DNA of 64,000 nt, from assembly GCF_027942865.1 (NCBI RefSeq), contig NC_134507.1:35207711-35271710 (forward strand), read 5' to 3'. Shown piece by piece: positions 10,480-22,726 of the stretch (position 1 is the first letter of the stretch; the number at the start of each line of letters is the position of its first letter). The notes under the pieces are model-generated. The model did no database searches. It was not told the origin of the DNA and saw only the letters and a list, made by a program, of their open reading frames with translations. Source of the stretch: Odontesthes bonariensis. Its lineage: Eukaryota > Chordata > Actinopteri > Atheriniformes > Atherinopsidae. The translations under genes and the position numbers were made by a program.

Positions 10480-11750
10480 ACAAACTGAGCAAATTGAACA
10501 TTTATTAAGTGACTCTAATATTGATATACTTGGAATATCTGAAAGTTGGTTGACACATTCATCATCATCTACAGCAGCTACCAGCATTCCAGGATATAAT
10601 GTATTTAGAAAGGCTAGAGAAGCTGGGCGAGGTGGGGGAGTATTAATCTATGTCAGAGAGAAGTTTCAACATGAACTAATAAGGTGGCCTAAAGACGTTA
10701 ACGCTGAGTGTATTGGTCTAAATGCATCACTCTGGTCTGCAATGTCTTTTACTGCGATTTGTGTGGATCCACCTCAGCAAAGGATGTGTTTTATGATCAT
10801 CTTCAGACAATCTTAAATCACTGCAACTCGAAGAAGGAAATCATCCTACTCGCTGATTTTAATATCAACTGGGACATCGAGTCAGGAAAAAAAATTAAAC
10901 AGCTGATAGATGAGTACAATTTGACATAAATTGGGGTGGGACGATATGCTTTGGTCACGATTCGATTGTATCACGATTCTTGATAATTGTGATTCTAGAA
11001 GTATTGTGATTGCATATAATCAGTAGGGGTGGGAATTTTGTTTTGTTTTTTCTTTGTTCCAAAGGCATCTGGTGCAACTGGTGACCTCTGGCATCAACCA
11101 GAGGTCACCAGTTCTACTTCATACCCAAAAGCCAGCAACACTTCCTGAATGAGGAAATCCAAAATCTAGAAGGTCTAATATTCTGGAAAATAACGACATT
11201 GAGGCTAGCTCAGATAACTTTATTAAAAAAGTCAATGATATTATAACGCACTTCACAAAAAAAAGGTAAATCCAAGCAACATAGAAATAATCTGTTCTGG
11301 TTGAACAATGAAATTATAAAATTAATGAAAAATAGAGATAAAGTCTTAAGGATGACCCGTAAGGTGAAAGCAGATTCTATATCGAGGCCATAAATGGGGC
11401 AAATGGTAATTAAAAGCTAATATGGAACAATCTAAATGAGTTATCTCCCCATCTTAGTGATCTACAGCTCCAGGTAAATGATGAGCTAACTGACAATCTG
11501 GGGATTACTGTGAGTTATCAATAGATTTTTCATTGGCTCAGTTGAGGAACTTACAAAGCCCTTTAAATGCTCACATATTTCATCTCTAAAAAGGCCAGAG
11601 ATTCATTTGGTCTTACTAGTGACCTTTTAAAGACCAATAAACAGGCTCTTACTGATCCAGTTGCACATCTTGTAAATCTATCCATAAAACAAGGAACGGT
11701 ACCATCGACATGGAAGATTGCTCGGGTCACCCCGTCTTTAAAGTGATAGT
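10480..11750 (+). mobile_element. Broken LINE, endonuclease to start of RT (CR1/L2/Rex-like)
   Basis: Scattered frames give ILGISESWLTH, GRGGGVLIYVREKFQ and LLADFNINWD (endonuclease), then FWLNNEIIKLMKNRDKV (linker) and KQGTVPSTWKIARVTP (start of the RT). The pieces are in order on the plus strand but separated by stops, frameshifts and inserted sequence. One insert is at about 10930-11036 (GGGGTGGGACGATATGC type repeat) and one is a hairpin at 11076-11113. The 3' half is missing. Exact clade not resolved. Confidence 0.65.
11076..11113. repeat. Perfect 16-bp inverted repeat
   Basis: Arms AACTGGTGACCTCTGG (11076-11091) and its exact complement (11098-11113) flank the 6-base loop CATCAA. It sits inside the broken LINE and is not part of its coding sequence. 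Confidence 0.8.
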
Positions 11751-12906
11751 TTGGAGTAGATTCACCCTAGGGTCATTTGAACCGTGACATCCAGCCAAGT
11801 AGCCAACCCGAAGTTTTTTTCGATATTGGCTGAACATCAGCTGAGTTACTGAGTTATCCCGAATAGCTTAGTACAAGCGCCAATGGGACCTGGCAGTATC
11901 TCCAAAATTACCACACTAAAATCACATGCCATGACACCAAACTTCTACAGTAGTGCAAATATGGTCTGTACTCACAAAACGATGCATTTGGAAGTTTGAA
12001 AATAGTCCAGGAGTTTATTATTATCAACACAAGCCTAATAGCTTCTCTGCTGCTAAAGCTGCGTCGTCGTCACTTCTGGGAGCTGGGAGCTTCAAAGTAA
12101 GATGAGGGTTGATCTACTACTGTAGACAACAAAGTATATGCTATATTCTACATGTTTTTTTATGTTGTATAGTTGTGAAATTATTTTATCAATGGAGAAA
12201 TTGAGCAGCCTTGCTTTGTTGTACTACTGAAACGTGAAGATTGTGATGACGTGACAAATTTGTTTTGTTTAGATCAACCACTCTCAGAGATCGCATGAAA
12301 CACCGATGACGGTGTCTTAGGTCTGTGTTTGGGTAACCCTGCTTGACCGTCGGAGCCCAGTCCACTGACTCAGTAGCTAACAACACGCTGGGGCAGCCTT
12401 CAGAACAAAGCCCAAACGTAGCCCGTGTTACATTACTGTTGATTGGCATTTAACAACATAATACTTTACTGCACTACTACAAAACAGTTAGATTTCGCAC
12501 ATACCTTTGCCGAAGTGGTCACCGCAGACATGAGCATTTTCAGATTCAGCCCCTCCAGTCTGTAAACGTAGGTTAGCTATCCACTTTTTGCAGCGTTGTT
12601 CTGTGAGTTTTTTCCATTTCTCACCTCTATGGGTGATTACCTTAGGTACTCGATAGTAACCCTTTCCCTTCTCTCAGTTAGACCGATTGCTACATCCACA
12701 AAACTGAGGCATTTTGGGCAAAAAAGTGGCAGACAAAACAGTGTTTTCAATGGGCTCCAGCTCAGGTTGCCCACCACTTAGGTTCGCGCGCTTAGAAAAT
12801 ATGGAAGTGACGTCAAGTTTGAATCCCTCCTATTCTTTATTTTTCTGGACTCACCTGCTTGTAGCAACGGAGTCGAACGTCCGCAGATGGCCGCCATCTT
12901 ATGGGA
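11741..12906. mobile_element. DNA-transposon-like sequence, incomplete
   Basis: Starts at CTTTAAAGTGATAGTTTGG, so the junction contains TTAA, as for piggyBac or Kolobok insertions. The LINE sequence stops abruptly here. No matching inverted terminus was found at the other end, where a segment shared in inverted orientation with 24408-24530 lies (12840-12906). A minus-strand frame at 12189-12449 has no motif I can name. Confidence 0.35.
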
Positions 12907-12919
12907 TCAAATAAGGGTC

Positions 12920-13205
12920 AGAAAGATTTTGTACTTGTACAATGAAGTTTTGAAGTTGCAAAAACATTTTGTGTCTATGTAAAATATTTTGTGCATGTGT
13001 AACAAAGTCTTGAAGTTGTAAAAATAGTTTGTGTATGTGTAACAAAGTTTTGAAGTTGTAAAAATAGTTTGTGTATGTGTAACAAAGTTTTGAAGTTGTA
13101 AAAACATTTTGTGCATGTGTAACAAAGTTTTGAAGTTGTAAAAATAGTTTGTGTATGTGTAACAAAGTTTTGAAGTTGTAAAAACATTTTGTGCATGTGT
13201 AAAAC
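12920..13205. repeat. 40-bp minisatellite
   Basis: About seven tandem units of a 40-base word (core AACAAAGTTTTGAAGTTGTA, then an A-run and TTTGTGTATGTGT). Later units alternate between AAATAGTTTGTGTATG and AACATTTTGTGCATG endings, and the first units are more diverged. Because 40 is not a multiple of 3, all three frames on the minus strand appear open; these are not genes. Confidence 0.9.
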
Positions 13206-13689
13206 AAAATCCGACGGACACACAAATTTCCCACCTTCAAGTACGACCCTGAAGTTACAAGTTTACAAAAATCAAGTTACGAGTACGAATTTTGACCTTG
13301 TTTTGACGCCTGAGTGAATAGCCAGTCAGCACGTTGCTTACTGACTTGCCAATCAACCCGGTGCCCACCCACGCACCAACCAACCATCCAATCAAGGAGC
13401 AGCAATTTCTGTCGGCCAACGACACTCAGTGGGCACACGTTGGTACTGATGGAGGAAAAACAGGATGGAGTCAAACGCTTCTGCTCAGGTAAGTTAATTA
13501 AAGATATCGGCAATATCACGATGTAGCAAAAGTTTCTCAATGTCGTCATATAAACGGTCATATAGGCCTAACGTGAAATGACAGGTGCCGTGCCAAAAGT
13601 TGATTGCTGCCAGAAATTGATTTCCGGTATGCGGGAGCGCGCACAGTCTGTTCAATTTGAAAAGCGTAGCTCAGTGTTTCGATGTTTCT
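13206..13689. other. No gene established; one weak exon candidate
   Basis: An ATG at about 13449 opens MEEKQDGVKRFCS and reaches a consensus donor CAG/GTAAGTT near 13489. It could be a first coding exon, but its phase does not fit the integrase exon at 16454 and nothing else supports it. Confidence 0.25.
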
Positions 13690-13845
13690 CTCCTCCACTC
13701 ACCACACCTGATTCAAATGATCAGCTCGCCATCAAGCTCAGCAGTGGCCTGATAAGGAGCCATTCATTTGAATGAGGTGTGTTGGAGCAGGGAACATAAA
13801 ACATGCAGGGCAGTGGGTCCCGAGGACCGGAATGAAGAAACACTG
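13690..13845. repeat. Interspersed fish repeat
   Basis: Text such as CACCACACCTGATTCAAATG and GAGGTGTGTTGGAGCAGGGA, followed by CAGTGGGTCCCGAGGACCGG, is a familiar dispersed fish repeat, probably non-autonomous DNA transposon derived. This is by recall; termini not fixed. Confidence 0.5.
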
Positions 13846-14689
13846 GTATGTGGCTCATATATGTGAGACGATAATCATCAAATGATGTTATTTTTTTTAT
13901 CTGTGTTTATGTGTTTATCGTTGTTGGATAGATGGTGATTTATATCTGGCTTACATTAAGGCTTATAAAGACATTTGGATACAGGATATTTCTTTTTGGT
14001 CTCAAAATGACTTTTTATCACTCTGCAGAGTTATATTTACAAGATTTGACCGTGTAGCAGTCACAGTGCCGTGTGGATTAAGAGGCCTTCAGTCTCTGAA
14101 GATACCCCAACATTCCTATGGGGGGAATGTTTACGTATGTGGATAAAAACCAGATCCAGAGAACAGAAAACTGCCTAATTTACAACAACCTTAAGAGCTT
14201 TTGGGAGTGAAAAATAAGCAACAGACACTTGCCATAAAAATTGGAAAACTCGAATGAACAAAGAATCTTTCTGTTGGAGAAGTGGGAGACTTACTATCTT
14301 ATCTTCACCATAAATCGAAGTTGACACTTTAACACCCTTTTTCCACCAGAAGACCGACCAGATGGCTACACACGAACTGAGAAGACTTCACTAAGACTCA
14401 CTTTTAGTCGAACCTTAAAACTATATTAAATGTGTTTGATAACCGTATACAATTTCTTTCAGGTTTCCAGCTTGATCACAAGACGCATATAGAGACAATT
14501 TGTACGATTCTGGCTTAAATATTGACAAAGAACTGATCTTGGTGGAAAATGCCCAACCTGCCTGATGGAACCACATTGCCCCCTAGTGGTCTGCAGTGTT
14601 GATTAGTTGAACATTTAAATCCCAGAGGACTCAGTAAAATGGACAAGATATATGCAACAATTAACTTCTAACGATGTCCCTTTGGTATC
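13846..14689. other. Intergenic, nothing recognised
   Basis: AT-rich, with a short imperfect hairpin near 14108-14132. No coding or RNA features found. Confidence 0.4.
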
Positions 14690-16260
14690 TATTTGGTATT
14701 TGTTTGGTATCCCCATTGTTAACACAGAAAATTAACATTGTGTGGTTCACTATTCATATGTCACGATTTCATAGATATCCATCTGAATTTTGAAACTCAA
14801 AATCGTCTCTATTATGTTGTGTGTTATTTTGATGTCTTTATATTGCAAGTCTATGTTATATCTTTAATCTGCATATCTTAACAAGTTGTGGTGTTTTCAG
14901 AATCACAGAGACAAATGTTCTATGAGACAGAGTAATGGAGAAATACAATTTCTTTGTCTCATCCAGAAATCCCCACATAAAATGATGACTAAGATCGTCT
15001 TACACAAAGACACACAGGCAGACGTCCCCACAGTTCAGGCATATCATTGGCTGAAAGAGTAGTGTAAGCTTACGTCATGCCCCGCCTCCGAGAATCAAAA
15101 CCCAGAGCCCGCGAAAAACACACTCTCTTGTTCCAGAAGAGTTTCAACCCAGAGTTTCAGAACAGAACAGAGATCACAGTTGCTCAGAGAGATTTGGAGA
15201 TGACTTGAGAAGAAAAGAAGAGCTCACCAGAGTTTGGGAGTTTCCCATAATCTCAGGAGAGAGCGGAAAGACAGAGGATGAGTGATGCAGAGGACGACCG
15301 GAGGAAGCCCTCCAGAACCCAGTGAGACCCCGGAGACGAGAAAGAAAGACCCGAACAAAGATAAGAACAGAATGAAGTTTTCCTACCAAGAAAGCCAACT
15401 CAAGCAACCTTTTATTAATCTTCCGTGGACTTAAGTTCACTTCATCAGAGAAGCAACGGACCAACTCTGACACTCGGAGGATTCGATCATCTAACCACAG
15501 CCCTCGGCACCATCGTTCCCGTTTCCCGGTGAAAAGAAGCAACTGAGAAGTCCGCTAAAGTCAGCCACCACAACCAGGAAGGCCCAGAGAGCGGAAGAGA
15601 AATCTTCTCGGACCCCGCGTGGCCGCTGCCGTGTTCCGAGCTGACTAAGCAGAACTTCAGCACAGTAAGACTGACCCGTTTTCACCTTAAAGTGGGTTTG
15701 ATGGATGTCTCGAGGCTTTCACAGAATGATAAATTAATCCGAAATGTCAGTATTTAGCGTCAAATAGTCAGCCAACCTATTTGAATACATCCAGTATCTC
15801 TCCATTCCCCATATTTTATTTTCCATTCACTAAGTGTTTTATATAATCACCCATATTCAGTGGATCTCCTGTTTGTTTAAAGGTTCATGTCTAAGATCAT
15901 ATCATTGTAATAAACAGTTCATATATCTATATATATGTTATAATCACAGATTGTGTCGTATGCTTCCTTTACGTAATGTCTGTCCAACCAAACGAGAACT
16001 TTCACGAAAGTAGCGAGATATGAGACTGATTATTAATTGATTATTAATTGATTATTAAATTGATTATTAATTTAACATACAAGGATCGTAAGATTTTAAC
16101 AGTCGTCCTCCCTGAACTGTAACTTAAAGCAAGTTAAATATCAGCGAGGTGGTGCCCTAAATTCGAGGTTTAAGGTTTATTTGAGACAGTGAGAACGTCT
16201 TATAAATCCTTATATTTGATTCATATATAAATGCCCAATAATGCTACAACCGTTATATCC
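14690..16260 (+). mobile_element. Possible LTR-like fossil (solo LTR and flank)
   Basis: A region with a promoter-like block (CATTGGCTG near 15047), a purine-rich transcribed-leader-like stretch at about 15120-15660, and an AATAAA signal near 15909, with no coding domain. This layout could be a solo LTR of a retrovirus-like element. No paired repeat, target duplication or clear ends were found, so this is a weak call. If real it is a non-coding relic. A short ATTGATTATTA tandem lies at 16028-16072. Confidence 0.25.
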
Positions 16261-17232
16261 CTACCTGACAGGCAGCGTACCTTTTGTGATGGATACTCCC
16301 ACAGGAGTCTATTTGGTGTTGCTAATGTTTAGATTTTATGATAGATAGGCTACATCTGTATATTTTTGGAGTTCATAAATTGCACAGAATGTATTATACA
16401 CTTGCTTATGGGGGGAGGTATAAATGATAACCTCTTCAATTCCTCTTTGGCAGGACGTGATGGTGGGCAGGCATATTCTGGGCAGGCATATTCTGGACCG
16501 ACTGCAGTCCAGGTTGGAGCAGGCATTGCAGCGACTGCCCTTGGACCTGGACTATCTCGAGTTCATATGCATGAGTGAAATGACTCTGATTATGTCACTC
16601 TCTGCTCACGTAGACTTCACACAGGAGGTAAGTTAAATGGTGTTTGTGCGATGTGGCTTGGTTATTCTGCAGGGTTCCTAGGTTTTGATAAAACCTGCAA
16701 TAGTCATGGAAAGCCCCCAGGTTGGTCTAATATTTACAGCCAATTCAGACATTTATGTATCTTGTTCACATGTTCCAATCAGTCCACAGACATAAGTTAA
16801 ATGCCAAAGATAAAAAAAAAACTATTGTATTCTTGGATTTAATGTTACACCACTTTGATAAATAAGGTCCACTGACTGCAGTGACTAATGAAAATGTTCT
16901 TCCTTCTTTCTTTTAGGTATTTGAAGGTCTTCTTCAGCTGCACACCCTCATCAGCACTGAATTAGATGGGAGAAGAAAAGCAGTTGTAGTGGACAGGACT
17001 GCTGGAGAAAGGGGGTGTCCAAAGTTGGTTATTTCCAAAGACCACCTCCAGCATTTGATTGAAATCGACCTGTCTATCCCCTGTATTTCCAAACTGCTGG
17101 GTGTATCAGTGAGCACAATCAAACGCAGAATGCGACAGTGGGGCCTCTCAAAAAGGGAAGGCTACAGTAAAATGACAGATGATGAACTTGACAGCTTGGT
17201 CTCTGCCATCAAGCAAGACTCCCCGAATTTGG

Positions 17233-18064
17233 GTTGGTGCTTTTTACAGAAAGATTTTCTTTGAATCATCATGATCATGCACTTGTCCATAGCATTAAAA
17301 AAAAATGTGTGCCATAATAGTAACTTTTGAAATGACAGGGTTTTCCACAAGCGCCAGCTGGCGGCCATATAGGAAACACAATTAAGTCTAGCCGGCTACT
17401 TTAATGACTTATTTTTATTGCCTATAGGCTATAAATATTAGTTTTCGATTTTAATAAAATTAAATGTTTTTCTAACAGACTAACAATACTGCCAAACTGA
17501 ACCGCACTCCATTAAAGTTGTGATTCGCTCTGCTTATACTGATAATAACCACAAATTACTCTGATCACCGCCGACTTCATTGCTCACAAGTAAGAAAAAC
17601 TCATCCGCGGCCCCCGGCATGCCAGTTACTCAGGCTATCCACTGCAAAATTTCAGTGTAATCAGTGCGTATGCAAAAGACAGATGCCAAAAGAAAGCCTA
17701 ACCGCATCGCATCGTTTAGCCCAACGTTGTCCTACCGGTAATCCAGTCTTTTCTTCAAGCGTTCAATTAGCACCACCTGCGACACGTGAGAGTGTATTTT
17801 CATTCATTTCATCAGTGTACATGATCATGGCTATGACGTAACCTAACCCCAACAGCCGCGCCCCAGCTGGCTACTTATTTAATATGGCTGGCTAGTCTGT
17901 GCCTTAGTAGAAAGTCCTGGACATTATCATAACAATGGTCATCATAGCATGTATACCTGAGAAAACCCTAACCTGAGAAAAAGTTAAATGGCTTAATTGT
18001 TTGTTCACATAATTATCAATCAATAGATCTTAAATAACAATTGTTTTCACTTATCTTCCTATAG
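17233..18064. other. Intron 2 of the integrase-like gene
   Basis: Bounded by GG/GTTGG and CCTATAG. AT-rich sequence with no separate gene or repeat boundaries recognised. Confidence 0.5.
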
Positions 18065-18317
18065 GTCACAGAATGGTAAAAGGCCGTCTGAGGGCTTTAG
18101 GCCACAGAGTGGACAAGAGTGTGGGATTCGATGCACCGGGTTGATAGTCTAGGAATACTACAGAGAATGACAAGCCTCGGATGTGTTGTGAGAAGGACCT
18201 ACAATGTCGCAGGTCCTCTGTCGCTCGTACATATAGATACCAACCACAAGTTGATCAGGTAAGTTGACAGCAAAGGACATCACATGGACATTATATATTT
18301 ACATATCGATTTCAAAA

Positions 18318-18434
18318 TTGACTGGCGGCCTGTCCAGGGTGTCCCCTGCCTCTCGCCCATTGACTGCTTGGATAGGTTCCAGCCCCCCCGCGACCCGATC
18401 GACGGATTCAGCGGTATAGATAATGGATGGATTT
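18318..18434 (+). repeat. LINE 3'-end repeat with ATGG tail, in intron 3
   Basis: Contains GACTGGCGGCCTGTCCAGGG, a CTCGCCCATTGACTGCTTGG stretch and a final GATAATGGATGGAT, a very common fish repeat end. Truncated at its 5' side. Confidence 0.55.
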
Positions 18435-18864
18435 AAAAAATGGTCTATGGCATACATTCTCCAGATTTCTGGATTCTACTGGTGTAATGGACCACGATGT
18501 ACAGTAGCTGCATTAAACAATTGATACATTTTTATTTTGAAGATATGGTGTGGTAATGTTTGGTGGAATAGATGGCTTTTCAAGAAAGGTCAGTGTCCCC
18601 ATGGAGATTAAAGTGTGTGATATAATATTCAATGTAATTTCCTTAAAGCTACACTTACCTTTCTGGCATTTTTACACTTTTCTTTTGTAATCTTAAAATG
18701 CTCCTAATAAGCTTATGGCACACTAAAATGTAAAAGCAATCCACCATATGTTGAAACTCGTCAATATTCAATTCTCATATATTTCTGATAGAAGTCCGAC
18801 CAATCATTTTATTCGGACCGAATAAAATGATTTGCCGAGCTTCCTGCCTGTCATCCGTCCCCAC

Positions 18865-19645
18865 CAGTGATGCGCGGGCTGACCCAAAGCCAGCGGGCGC
18901 CTGCAGGCATCCGCGGTCACCCGCAGTTGCGGGTCATAAAAAAATATTTTTAATGATTTTCGGGTTGCAATCGGTCGGGTCGTTTTGTCGTTTGAGATAA
19001 ACATTAAAAAATAACGTGGTAACGTGGTAAACGTTTGTAATTCAAACAGTAGACACAATGTTCTATTAAATAAATACACTTTATCGGCTGAATAACTTCC
19101 GCAGAGATGACGTACGTGGTCAGAAGTACAGTAGGTATGGAGACGGCAAGAGAGAAGGTCAAGTTGGGAGAGTGGAAGCTCCGCAAACACACACGCAGAA
19201 AAAGTAAGGTTTGGGACTCATTCGCCGAGATCATCAAAGATGATGAGCAAAGTGCAGGCTTTGTCATGTGCACCTCCTGTGAAGTTGCCTATAGCCAATT
19301 GTTGTGGGAAGGCTACCTCTATTGCATTTTTTTAGATGCTGAGTGCTAATTTAACTTGAATGCTGAAGCAGGGAAAGTTTGTCAACATAAACTTACAAGC
19401 AATGCCATCTTACAATTTTAACACCTTAAAAATGAATGCAGGTAGGCTATATGAGGTCCATTGTGCGTTGCCAATGACACTAGGATGTTCATTAAGACCA
19501 TTGGCCACTTTTTTTAAAAGCGGGACGGGAAGCGGGTCGGGTCAACATTTTTTCATAAATATTTCTTGCGGTCTGAGTTAACGGGCGGGTTAGTGGAAAA
19601 AGCGGTCGGTTGCGGGATGTTTTTTCGTCAACCCGCGCGTCACTG
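18865..19645 (+). mobile_element. hAT element with BED-finger remnant, in intron 4
   Basis: Ends CAGTGATGCGCGGG and the complement of CAGTGACGCGCGGG. It is flanked by a perfect 8-bp target duplication GTCCCCAC (18857-18864 and 19646-19653), diagnostic of the hAT superfamily. At 781 bp it is too short to be autonomous. Inside, at about 19107-19300, the plus strand reads KSKVWDSFAEIIKDDE...GFVMCTSC, the start of a BED zinc finger as found at the N-terminus of hAT transposases; the His pair is missing. It looks like an internal-deletion derivative of a complete element. Confidence 0.85.
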
Positions 19646-19988
19646 GTCCCCACGTCCCTCCCCGTTTCACTCCCTCTGCTCATGGTGCGTTCAAGTTGTA
19701 CTCGGGAGTCGGGTACACGCAAACTACAAAGCAGGCCGTGCTAACATTAGCCTGGTAGATCACAAGTTGTTTATATTCGGACAAGGCGAGCGCAAGAATA
19801 GCTTTGGTGGACGCGGTAACTGGAACGCTGATAACTCGGCTGTGACGTCATTCCCAGCTTCCCAACATTTCATTCATTTATTGTTTTTATATTATTGCAA
19901 TTAATGTTTAATAATGTATTTCTGTGGTGTTTATGTTTTCCAAATCCTCACAAAGATCATGTACCTACATGCTGCCAATAACAATGAG

Positions 19989-20522
19989 CATACATGTATA
20001 AAGTACTAGTGATTCAGACTTGAGTAGAAGTACAAGTACTCTATCAAAAAAGTGACTTGAGTAGAAGTAGAAGTGCTCTTTAAAAACCGTACTTAAGTGG
20101 AAGTACTAAAGTATTAAACATGTTTTGTATTTAAGTATTGCAAGTAGTTTATTTTTAAAATTACTTCTCAAGTACTGAAAGTAAAAGTATTGTGTAGTTA
20201 TTAAAGAAATCAGTCGAAAGTTTGAAAATCAAATTGTTTATATTATTCAAAATGTTTGGCTGTAAGAGCAGTACAGCAGAGTGTACAAGAGCACCTTGAA
20301 ACACTAGGCTTAACTCTTTGTGAACAAACAGATCAAGCATGTCCCCTCTCCATTTAAAGCATCCCTCCCCTCTCTTTCCTGCTTGTGCTTTTTTTTCTCT
20401 ACAACTTTTCCCCTTCTTAAACTGTGTGCATGCTTGTGTGTCTCTCTGTGTGTGTTTTTATATGTATGTTTGCGTGTTTGTATGCGTGTGGGTGTGTTTG
20501 TGCATGAATGTGTGTACGTTTT

Positions 20523-20571
<49 letters not shown>

Positions 20572-20760
20572 ATAATAACGAGTAACGATGCAGCACATAA
20601 AAAATGTATCGGAGTAAAAGTACTAAACTCATTGAAAATATGTACTGAAGTAAAAGTGGAAGTAGGAGAAAAAAATAATACTCCAGTAGAGTACAGATAC
20701 AGCATTTTAGTACTTAAGTAGAGTAGTGAAGTAGTTCTACTTCGTTACTATACATCTCTG
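19989..20760. mobile_element. Tol2-like non-autonomous hAT, inside integrase exon 5
   Basis: The right end, read inward, is CAGAGATGTATAGTAACGAA; the left end begins CATACATGTATAAAGTAC. Both are followed by ACTTGAGTAGAAGTAC-type subterminal repeats as in Tol2/Ac-like hATs. The flanks ACAATGAG (19981-19988) and ACAATAAG (20761-20768) are an 8-bp target duplication with one mismatch. It has no transposase and contains a GT microsatellite. Confidence 0.85.
20525..20572. repeat. GT dinucleotide microsatellite
   Basis: About 23 uninterrupted TG units, preceded from about 20429 by a longer GT-rich imperfect stretch. Open frames crossing it on either strand are artefacts. Confidence 0.95.
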
Positions 20761-20827
20761 ACAATAAGGCATCAACAACCCAAGATTTCTTCCTTCAGGC
20801 TATAGAGACACCTGGTTTTCCATCCAG

Positions 20828-21333
20828 GTAACATGCTATGTCTTGTTTTCAGGTTGCTCTTTATGTTTATATTAGATTTTTTGAACATTTTAAAAGAAAT
20901 GTAAAGTTGCCTTTACAAAATTGTTGACCCACTGACATAATCACAATATTATATGTATGTTTTTACAGTGGTCTGCTATTCAAGGATGTTTCAGTCTTAT
21001 AATATAAGCATCTTTATGTATTAAAAAAATCTTTTACAACTAGTGTCCCCTCCAGGATGCTCTCGCTCTCTCCCCCCCCCCCTCCCCCCAGTCAGGCCAT
21101 CCTCCATGATAGGATAGAGAGGACAGCTGATTTTCCTTTGTCTGCCTTTTGTGTTGAAGGAGTGACACAGTTTTGTCAACTACTAAATTAAGTCTTTATT
21201 CCGTCATTTTTTTAAGTCAACCACGGAGAATATTTCTGTTTATGCAAATGAATTCAAACCTTTTGTTGAACCTGGAAACATCTCTGCAAGTGCTTATTAT
21301 TCAGTGAGTTGTAGACTTCCTCCTCAGAAGACT
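20828..21333. other. Downstream of integrase exon 5, nothing recognised
   Basis: The next core exon (expected to encode RxDxG) was not found. A C-rich run lies near 21070-21090. Confidence 0.4.
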
Positions 21334-21649
21334 ACCCAGATAGCAAATAGTCATTGAAACGATGTTAAATCAACATCCCGCTGTCAACGTTAAAGCCATT
21401 GAATCAACGTCGAACTCTGATGTTGATTCAACAACATTTTGCACCCTCCATTATCATTGAAACAACATTGAAATCATACCTAGAGATCAACAAGATTTCA
21501 ATGATATTTCGATTACAATGGATATTGAAACAATGTTGAAATCCCAGCACATCAACGAAACTTCAATGGTATTTTAGTAACCTATGCCTATACCACAGGT
21601 TTAATCTAAAAAGGTCTAACTTAATATATTAAAAACATTATTATTAGAC

Positions 21650-21726
21650 TATTAACATTAATATCTTGTAAAGCGACCTTGAGTACCATGAAAGGCGCTA
21701 TATAAAACAAATTTATTATTATTAAT
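21650..21726 (+). repeat. LINE 3'-end scrap
   Basis: Reads CTTGTAAAGCGACCTTGAGT, a GCGCTATATAAAAC block and a run of ATT triplets, a typical LINE 3' terminus of fish genomes. Confidence 0.5.
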
Positions 21727-21981
21727 CCTGCTATCTACAGCCTGGATGGGCTATGAGCAAAATATAGAAACTACAGCAGACTAAGCCTGTAGGCTATATC
21801 GCCTAGCACAACTAACACCCCATCCATTTTTTTAAACACTCAAACAATTGTTTTTATTGCATTTTTCTTTTAATGCGCAAGGCTTTCTCCTGCAGTGGCC
21901 GTCGTCCAGACCCCCCCGCCCGGTCTGGAGCGTAGCGCAGCCACTTGTGCACAGCTTGTGCGAATTCATGTATTTGGAGTA

Positions 21982-22726
21982 CAGTGAACCCTCGCTATAA
22001 CGCGGTTCATCTTTCACGGTCTCGCTGCTTCACGGATTTGCATCGTGCATTGTGTTCTGCATTCTGATTGGCTAAACAGTCTCTCGCTTCTTCTCTACCT
22101 GTGTGTCAATAACGTTGCGGTTTAATATGTACACGTACACGTTCATTACAGTTCTCAAACATAATCGATGGTGGCATGTCGGTATATATAAATCTTTTTG
22201 CCCTGAAGAAAAAAGAGCGACAACAACTACTGATAACGATGTCCTTCTCTCGAAAAAACACACCTGCACCACGGGCTTTAGAACAAAAAAACGCTACAGA
22301 GCGGGGTCAGGATGCAGCGGCTCAGTCAGAAGAGCAGTGAAATACACGTGAGACACTATTTGTCCCACTGTACTTTGTATTTTTTTTCAAAATCATTTTT
22401 CATTTTCTCCCGTTCTAATCCAATGACTCGGGTTGCGGTGAGGCGGCGCTGATCTCCGCAATTTGAAGCCTTCAGTTCGTATTGATGATGAAAATTATTA
22501 TTTTACAGTAGGCTACATTATAGTTATATGGCTACGTTTATACAGTACTTTTATTTGTTAAACAAATGCTTGGGCCTGTAAAAAGGTTTTGTTATTTTGT
22601 TTCAATGCATTATGCAGTATTTCATTGTATAAAAATTGTAAAAAAAAAAAGGTTTCTACTTCACGGATTTCGCCTATCACGGGTTCTTTTTGGAACGTAA
22701 CCCCCGCGAAAAACGAGGGTTCACTG
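21982..22726 (+). mobile_element. pogo/Tigger-like element, non-autonomous
   Basis: Ends CAGTGAACCCTCG with its complement, flanked by TA at 21980-21981 and 22727-22728, as expected for the Tc1/mariner superfamily. The inner part resembles the leader of Tigger elements, and a short MSFSRKNTPAPRALEQ-like frame near 22240 may be the start of a former transposase. At 745 bp it cannot code for a full enzyme. It lies inside the 21334-23906 element. Confidence 0.8.

Larger units (their letters stand above)
16454..20827 (+). pseudogene. Decayed multi-exon integrase-core (DDE/rve-like) gene
   Basis: Five exons with consensus splice sites: 16454-16627, 16917-17232, 18065-18258, 18543-18588, and 19956-19988 continued at 20761-20827. 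Phases agree at each junction (0, 1, 2, 0). Exon 2 holds a helix-turn-helix-like block (ISKLLGVSVSTIKRRM). Exons 3-5 give RRTYNVAGPLSL, HIDTNHKLIRYG, GGIDGFSRK, then IMYLHAANNN and KASTT...GFPSR. These match the N-terminal half of an integrase catalytic core (first Asp in HID, next region in GGIDGF) of a multi-exon family that is common in fish and of unknown function. Exon 3 has a frameshift near 18140, exon 5 is split by a hAT, and the remaining core exons were not found. I therefore call it dead. Exon 1 has an internal duplication of GGGCAGGCATATTCT. Confidence 0.7.

Noticed and set aside
12899-13240. Several overlapping frames of 80-113 codons
   Set aside because: Translations of the 40-bp minisatellite.
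13449-13489. First exon of the integrase-like gene
   Set aside because: The donor is good, but its phase 1 does not fit exon 16454, which reads in phase 0.
20310-20721. Frames of about 130 codons on both strands
   Set aside because: Translations through the GT microsatellite inside a hAT.
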